Positions 61,845 to 64,000 of a stretch of 64,000 bases of DNA are shown piece after piece. This DNA is from Bdellovibrionales bacterium (GTDB lineage Bacteria; Bdellovibrionota; Bdellovibrionia; Bdellovibrionales; Bdellovibrionaceae), in NCBI GenBank assembly GCA_018266295.1, contig JAFEAQ010000022.1, positions 1-64,000 on the forward strand, in the 5' to 3' direction. A model generated the notes under the pieces. It had not been told where the DNA came from. It ran no database searches and saw only the letters and a program-made list of their open reading frames with translations. Within the stretch, counting starts at the first letter, position 1; the number at the start of each line of letters is the position of its first letter. Made by a program: the position numbers and the translations under genes.

Positions 61845-64000
61845 ATGTCTAAACGAGAAATCCCCTATTACCTGGACTATGCCTCTGAAAATCTTTTGAA
61901 TTATTTGAAACCGGAGTTAAAGCCTGTTCCCGGCAATCCGGAATTGCAGCAAGTCGGCAGCATGGGGGGACTTGAAACACCCGAGTCCTTAAAGTTTTTG
62001 TGTGAGCTTTATGATGCGGTAAAACCAGAACTGCAAAAAGTCCTTGAGCAACGAATTGTCGATCGCAAGTTTATCGATGAACGCACCAAAGCCTGCTTTG
62101 AACTGAACAAATCGTTAGGCATTGATTTTCTCGATCAACGCTATCATACGATCCTCGGCCAAGAAGATGCCGGCGGCCGTATCGTCATGGGTCCTAAGAA
62201 TGATTTTTACTGCAAGCCCGGCGGCGGAAAGCCCGTTGCTGAGATTCCAAAATTCTTGCAGGGCAATCATGTGACTTTGTTCGGTCCTCCTGACGATGCC
62301 AAGCTTTCGATCAATGCCATGAATGCTTACCATCGTAAGCTCAAAGATGAGCCTGCGGTGGTGGCTGAGCTTTTAAAAACTCACACGAGTGAAGCTAAAT
62401 GGGGTGCCGACGACGAAGACTCTAAAACTCCCCTTCGCCGTGATTTGATTTCAGCCGGCGAAAACCTCACGGGATGCTTTAATAAAAACCTCCACTTCGT
62501 CGACCCAAAATCACAGAAGGAATACAAACTCGAAAAAGATCATCTTTCACTGCCGATCAAACGCTTCCCAGGTTTAGCACTGCCTTGTTTGTTCTTGTAT
62601 TACAAAAGTAATCCCCTGCCTTTGCATATGTATGATTTTGCTTTGCACCTCTTTGAGCACTGGCAAAATCCTGAAGCCTTGGCGTTCTACGTGCCGAAAC
62701 TGGAAAACGAAGAAGAAGCTCGCTACATCCGCGTCATGATTGAGACTGCAGAGAAAATGATCGCGAAGCTTCACCCGGCTTATAAGGTTGGGACGGTTCG
62801 CTTACTGATCGTGCTTGAAAATCCGCGGGCGGTTTTCCGCGTGAACGAAATCATGGATGAGCTTTACCCTTACTTTGCCGGCGCTTCTCTCGGCTGGCAT
62901 GATTACTTGGGGTCCACCGCACGACTCTTTAAAGAGGACGCGAACTACCGCATTCCGGTGAAGGCTGATCCGAATATCGTGATTAAATATATTAAAGGCT
63001 CGCATGATCTGCTTGCCAATGTCGTTGGCCCGCGTGGCGGGATTAAGATCGGCGGCATGTACGGCATTCTTCCTGTGGACACGGACCTTGCGAATCCTTC
63101 TTTCCAAATCACTATGAAGGGCTTCATCAAAGACGTCGTCACCCAGATGAAACGTCACCTCTCGGGCTTCTGGGTCGCCCATCCCGATTTTGTGCGCTTA
63201 GGTCTTGCCTTGATTGAAGCTTGGAAATTCCATGCTTCGGGCGATTCCAGCAAACTCGAGACGATGATTAAATCCTTGCTCGATCCAAAGTACCACAAAG
63301 AGATCTTAGATTTTACTTTCGGGAATGACATCCAAGGCCTTGATATCACGGATCCTCTCTATGCCCGCTCGCTGATTGTGGCCGACATCAAGGAGTCGAC
63401 TTATATTGCGAACAATCATCCGGATGAAATCCGTTACAACGTCTTTCAATCGCTGCAGTATCTGACCGACTGGCTTTCTGGGAATGGCTGCGTGGCCCTG
63501 CCAACCCAGATCGAAGGCATCCCCGCCCGCGTGATGGATGACCTTGCAACGGCCGAGCGCTCTCGCTGGGAAGTCTGGCATGAGCTTCACCATGGCCGCT
63601 TCACTATCGAAAACTTCTTAAAAATTGCGCACGAAGAACTGCATTTTATTCGTAAAGATCTTTCAAATGGAAAAAAGATCGTTCAAGTGAAGTGGAATGA
63701 GCGCACAGAAAAATGGTACCCGGTTGCAATGAATCTGATGATTCACTTAATGACAAACCCGCAACCGGTGGAGTTTGCTTCAGAATTGCTTTTGCCATTC
63801 ACTTTAGACTCCATCCGCAACTCCCAGGACCCTTGGCAAGCCATCACGAAAATTGATCCAGCGAAATACGCGATCAAACCTTATGTTACGCGCTTTAATT
63901 ATTACTTCTCGATGTGCGGCAGCCTAGCTTTTGCAACCGAGATGGCAAAGAACCTGACGGTGGACCTTGCGCAAGCTGAAAAAGTCATTCGCCAGTTTGA
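61845..64000 (+). CDS. Malate synthase-like enzyme, cut by window edge
   Basis: An open frame of at least 718 codons from ATG at 61845 (MSKREIPYYLDY), running off the right edge. The core matches malate synthase A-type TIM barrels: YVPKLENEEEARY, GTVRLLIVLENPRAVFRVNEIM, FAGASLGWHDY, IKIGGMYGILP and SGFWVAHPDFVRLGLA. Malate synthase joins glyoxylate and acetyl-CoA. Glyoxylate is the end product of allantoin breakdown, which explains its place after puuD and uraH. It is longer than typical malate synthase A (about 530), with an extra N-terminal or C-terminal region of unknown role. The C-terminal ~150 visible residues are not typical. Confidence 0.8.
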   Translation, partial: MSKREIPYYLDYASENLLNYLKPELKPVPGNPELQQVGSMGGLETPESLKFLCELYDAVKPELQKVLEQRIVDRKFIDERTKACFELNKSLGIDFLDQRYHTILGQEDAGGRIVMGPKNDFYCKPGGGKPVAEIPKFLQGNHVTLFGPPDDAKLSINAMNAYHRKLKDEPAVVAELLKTHTSEAKWGADDEDSKTPLRRDLISAGENLTGCFNKNLHFVDPKSQKEYKLEKDHLSLPIKRFPGLALPCLFLYYKSNPLPLHMYDFALHLFEHWQNPEALAFYVPKLENEEEARYIRVMIETAEKMIAKLHPAYKVGTVRLLIVLENPRAVFRVNEIMDELYPYFAGASLGWHDYLGSTARLFKEDANYRIPVKADPNIVIKYIKGSHDLLANVVGPRGGIKIGGMYGILPVDTDLANPSFQITMKGFIKDVVTQMKRHLSGFWVAHPDFVRLGLALIEAWKFHASGDSSKLETMIKSLLDPKYHKEILDFTFGNDIQGLDITDPLYARSLIVADIKESTYIANNHPDEIRYNVFQSLQYLTDWLSGNGCVALPTQIEGIPARVMDDLATAERSRWEVWHELHHGRFTIENFLKIAHEELHFIRKDLSNGKKIVQVKWNERTEKWYPVAMNLMIHLMTNPQPVEFASELLLPFTLDSIRNSQDPWQAITKIDPAKYAIKPYVTRFNYYFSMCGSLAFATEMAKNLTVDLAQAEKVIRQF

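Overview
The window looks like chromosomal DNA of a predatory, Bdellovibrio-like bacterium. This is inferred, not proven: base composition is near 50% GC, genes are tightly packed on both strands, and a large share of products carry signal peptides or lipoboxes. Those products include trypsin-like, M13 and M14 peptidases, an S1/P1 nuclease, a lytic transglycosylase and many small cysteine-containing secreted proteins. No rRNA, tRNA, CRISPR array, phage or plasmid module was seen.

Layout. 1-965 and about 29090-30330 are two inverted copies of a mobile cassette: a single-tyrosine HUH (REP-associated type) transposase with a long conserved non-coding leader. They flank about 28 kb holding a SNF2 helicase with a SWIM-type zinc finger, a receiver-like protein, secreted proteases and nuclease, a HEAT-repeat membrane protein, an arsenic cluster (arsR divergent from arsC and an aquaporin, no efflux pump), a diaminopimelate/lysine cluster (lysA divergent from an MpaA-like amidase and dapD) and a LolC/E-type permease. 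30411-34000 is a RidA - DUF218 - MlaE - MlaF - MlaD run whose ATPase has lost most catalytic motifs. 34026-44503 holds outer-membrane, secreted and regulatory genes, including two inverted paralogues with a shared promoter region and a TPR/winged-helix gene coupled to a secreted serine protease. 44613-45566 is a winged-helix gene coupled to two tiny membrane proteins.

45567-54927 carries a radical SAM protein, a DUF72 protein overlapping tail-to-tail with a hybrid histidine kinase, and a 1830-residue soluble poly-HAMP hybrid kinase made of near-identical 276-bp repeats. 55186-58939 has two probable peptidoglycan-active proteins in divergent orientation and a PurD-like ATP-grasp protein. 59085-59820 has a mobile mystery protein A-like regulator behind a strong inverted repeat.

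59880-64000 is a urate catabolism operon: a PuuD-type urate hydroxylase, hydroxyisourate hydrolase and a malate synthase-like enzyme that runs off the right edge. The hydroxylase ends in a blue-copper (cupredoxin) domain with all four ligands where characterised PuuD has cytochrome c. I consider this fusion, the poly-HAMP kinase, the degenerate MlaF and the inverted transposase cassettes the most notable content.
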